A DNA stretch of 64,000 bases, from assembly GCF_028767125.1 (NCBI RefSeq), contig NZ_JAKCWP010000006.1, positions 62,001 through 126,000 on the forward strand, in the 5' to 3' direction. Below, in pieces: positions 62,181-64,000 of the stretch. Position numbers and translations under genes: made by a program. How positions within the stretch are numbered: the stretch's first letter is position 1; every line of letters starts with the position of its first letter. The notes under the pieces were generated by a model. That model was not told where the DNA came from and did not search any database. It was given only the letters and a program-made list of their open reading frames with translations. Source of the DNA: Chelativorans sp. YIM 93263. GTDB lineage: Bacteria > Pseudomonadota > Alphaproteobacteria > Rhizobiales > Rhizobiaceae.

Positions 62181-63407
62181 TCAGGTCAGCCCGATCAGCA
62201 CTCCCCCGGTGGCGGCGACTATGACCACGACCCACGGCGGGCATTTCCAGGCTGCGAGCAGGACGAAACAGGTCAGCGCCAACGCAAATTCATATGGACC
62301 GATGATCGCGCTCGTCCAGACCGGCTGATAGAGCGCCGCGCCAAGAATGCCGACGACCGCGGCATTGGCGCCGCGCATGAACGCCTGCGCCGCCGGCCGG
62401 GCGCGAAAGGCATCCCAGAACGGGATAACGCCGATAAGCAGCAGAAAGCCCGGCAGGAAAATGGCCACGAGCGCGGTAGCAGCACCGGCCAAGCCGTTAG
62501 GCTGCGGCCCGAGCACCGTACCGAGATAGGCCGCGAAGGTGAACAGCGGGCCGGGAATGGCCTGTGCTGCGCCATACCCCGCAAGAAATTCATCCGCCGA
62601 AACCCACCCCGAACGGACCACTTCGGCCTCCAGAAGCGGTAGCACGACGTGCCCACCACCAAAAACGAGCGCCCCCGTGCGATAAAAAGCATCGAAGACG
62701 GCAACCCACTGAAGCGAGAGCGCTCCAGCGACTAACGGCAGGCCGACGAGCAACAGGAAGAACGCCGCGAGCGCGAGCGCGCCCACGGTGTGCGAGACCG
62801 GAAAGCTGACATGCCCGCTCACAGCCTCCCCCTGGGATCGGCACAACCACAGGCCGGCCAGCCCGCCAATGAAGATCGCTGCGACCTGCCCGACCGCGCT
62901 CGCGGTAAGAACAACGATCAGCACCGCCGAGAGCGCAATGCTGGCGCGCTGCCGGTCGGGGGTGAGATTCCTCGCCATGCCCCACACGGCCTGTGCGATG
63001 ATGGCCACGGCGACCACCTTCAACCCGTGAATGATGCCGGAGCCGACCGGCCCTTCCAGCATGTGCGCCCCATAGGCGAACAGCACGAGCAGGATTGCCG
63101 AAGGCAAGGTGAAGGCCGTCCAGGCCGCCGCTGCACCGAGCGAACCGCCGCGCAGTAGCCCCAGCGCAAACCCAACCTGGCTCGACGCCGGCCCCGGTAG
63201 AAACTGGCTGAGCGCAACCAGATCCGCATAGCCTTTCTCATCGATCCAGCGCCGACGGACCACCAGCTCGTCACGGAAATAGCCGAGATGGGCGATGGGG
63301 CCGCCGAAGGAGGTCAGCCCCAGCTTCAGGAAAGCGGAAAAGACTTCTCCGGCACGCCCCCTCCGATCGTCATCGCCGGCTGCCGCCTTGATCACCGAGT
63401 CATTCAT
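62181..63407 (-). CDS. chrA: Chromate transporter, full-length two-domain ChrA
   Basis: 408 residues formed by two related halves. The first starts FLKLGLTSFGGPIAHLGYFRDELV with ALSQFLPGPASSQVGFALG; the second has ALVFGGGHVVLPLLEAEVV and AIPGPLFTFAAYLGTVLG. This is the CHR duplicated architecture of proton-driven chromate efflux. A 3-bp gap separates it from the arsenite exporter gene upstream, so the two are probably cotranscribed. Confidence 0.93.
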   Translation of the reverse strand: MNDSVIKAAAGDDDRRGRAGEVFSAFLKLGLTSFGGPIAHLGYFRDELVVRRRWIDEKGYADLVALSQFLPGPASSQVGFALGLLRGGSLGAAAAWTAFTLPSAILLVLFAYGAHMLEGPVGSGIIHGLKVVAVAIIAQAVWGMARNLTPDRQRASIALSAVLIVVLTASAVGQVAAIFIGGLAGLWLCRSQGEAVSGHVSFPVSHTVGALALAAFFLLLVGLPLVAGALSLQWVAVFDAFYRTGALVFGGGHVVLPLLEAEVVRSGWVSADEFLAGYGAAQAIPGPLFTFAAYLGTVLGPQPNGLAGAATALVAIFLPGFLLLIGVIPFWDAFRARPAAQAFMRGANAAVVGILGAALYQPVWTSAIIGPYEFALALTCFVLLAAWKCPPWVVVIVAATGGVLIGLT

Positions 63408-63410
63408 CCG

Positions 63411-64000
63411 TCAGTGCCTGGTCCGCAAAGTGCCTTCATACCAGCCTTGGCTGCGATTGACGATCCAGACGAGTGAAAGCATCACCGGCACTTCGACCAG
63501 CACACCCACCACGGTGGCAAGTGCGGCGCCCGAGTTCAGCCCGAACAGCACGATGGCCGCGGCGACCGCGAGTTCAAAGAAATTGGACGCGCCGATCAAC
63601 GCCGATGGACCCGCCACGCAATGCTGCTCGCCGGTCACCCGGTTGAGCAGATAGGCGACCCCGAAGGTGAAATAGACCTGGATGAGGATCGGTACGGCCA
63701 GAAGTGCGATCACCAGCGGCTGGGCGATGATCTGCTCACCCTGGAAGCCGAAGAGAAGCACGAGCGTCGCCAGCAGAGCGATGAGCGACACGGGCTGGAT
63801 CCGGTCCAGAAAGGCGTCGAGCGAAGCCTGCCCACCTGTTTCCAATAGCCTGCGGCGCAGGAACTGGGCCACAATCACCGGCAGGACGATGTAAAGCACC
63901 ACCGACAGAAAAAGCGTCTCCCACGGAACCGTTATGGCCGAAAGACCGAGAAGCAGCCCGACGATCGGCGCAAAGGCGAAGATCATGATCGTGTCGTTGA
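63411..64000 (-). CDS. acr3: ACR3-family arsenite efflux permease, C-terminal part (5' end outside window)
   Basis: The frame is open to the last base of the window. The visible ~196 residues hold NDTIMIFAFAPIVGLLLGL, VAQFLRRRLLETGG, ALIGASNFFELAVAAAIVLFG and VGVLVEVPVMLSLVWIVNRS, typical of the C-terminal half of ACR3. The family exports As(III) at the inner membrane. The catalytic Cys region and start codon lie beyond the window, as would any arsR/arsC genes of the cluster. Confidence 0.93.
   Translation of the reverse strand, partial: NDTIMIFAFAPIVGLLLGLSAITVPWETLFLSVVLYIVLPVIVAQFLRRRLLETGGQASLDAFLDRIQPVSLIALLATLVLLFGFQGEQIIAQPLVIALLAVPILIQVYFTFGVAYLLNRVTGEQHCVAGPSALIGASNFFELAVAAAIVLFGLNSGAALATVVGVLVEVPVMLSLVWIVNRSQGWYEGTLRTRH

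Noticed and set aside
1-64000. CRISPR arrays, tRNA or rRNA genes, transposases, phage genes
   Set aside because: No regularly spaced repeats, cloverleaf-like segments or transposase/integrase motifs were found on reading the window.

Overview
The window looks like chromosomal DNA of a GC-rich alphaproteobacterium of the order Hyphomicrobiales (Rhizobiales), probably near Mesorhizobium/Phyllobacteriaceae. This rests on the gene families (TRAP, BMP-type, PF04392-type and binding-protein ABC importers, an RlmN starting MTLT..., a TIGR02587/TIGR02588 pair), strong third-position GC that opens long antisense frames, and short palindromic intergenic repeats of the kind common in rhizobia. No rRNA, tRNA, prophage, insertion sequence or CRISPR array was seen. 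Genus-level placement is inference.

Layout. 1-1.35 kb: the tail of a LacI regulator and a LysR regulator beside an AT-rich gap. 1.9-8.97 kb: metal homeostasis, with a MerR regulator divergent from a ZntA-type P1B ATPase across a 19-bp-spacer promoter, then a TroABCD-like Mn/Zn ABC importer read leftward from a TTGCAA-rich operator. 9.3-13.8 kb: mannose-1-P guanylyltransferase, a DUF599 membrane protein, rlmN and a LysE-type exporter. 14.1-17.5 kb: a tripartite TRAP importer followed by an unlisted 56-residue membrane protein. 17.5-19.7 kb: nagA and a SIS-type glucosamine-6-P deaminase. 20.3-27.0 kb: a BMP-type nucleoside importer with an amidohydrolase and purine nucleoside phosphorylase. 27.0-32.8 kb: a repeat element, an SDR, an HdeD-like protein and cyoABCD. 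33.0-40.1 kb: a DrrAB-type exporter, a FloR/CmlA-like MFS exporter with a possible attenuator leader, and an overlapping ATP-grasp/CocE-hydrolase pair. 40.3-43.1 kb: a PF04392-type ABC importer. 43.2-58.8 kb: a large amino-sugar and muropeptide locus. 58.8-59.7 kb: repeats and a highly structured GC-rich segment. 59.7-64 kb: a PfkB kinase, TIGR02588/TIGR02587, chrA and the end of an ACR3 arsenite exporter.

The most coherent system is the 43.2-58.8 kb locus plus nagA/SIS at 17.5-19.7 kb. It holds a sugar ABC importer, NanE-like epimerase, BadF-type sugar kinase, MurQ, GNAT, AnmK, a serine hydrolase of the beta-lactamase fold, a complete Opp/Dpp-type importer and a GntR-UTRA regulator. Together these could import cell-wall fragments, strip peptides, phosphorylate anhydro-MurNAc and amino sugars, remove lactate, and send GlcNAc-6-P through NagA and the SIS deaminase to fructose-6-P. 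A shared motif, TGGTATTnnATTGGT, lies upstream of both the nagA/SIS operon and the sugar-ABC operon, and its first half recurs in the opp promoter region, which suggests one regulon. No AmpG permease is visible here. I read this as a candidate ABC-based peptidoglycan scavenging system.
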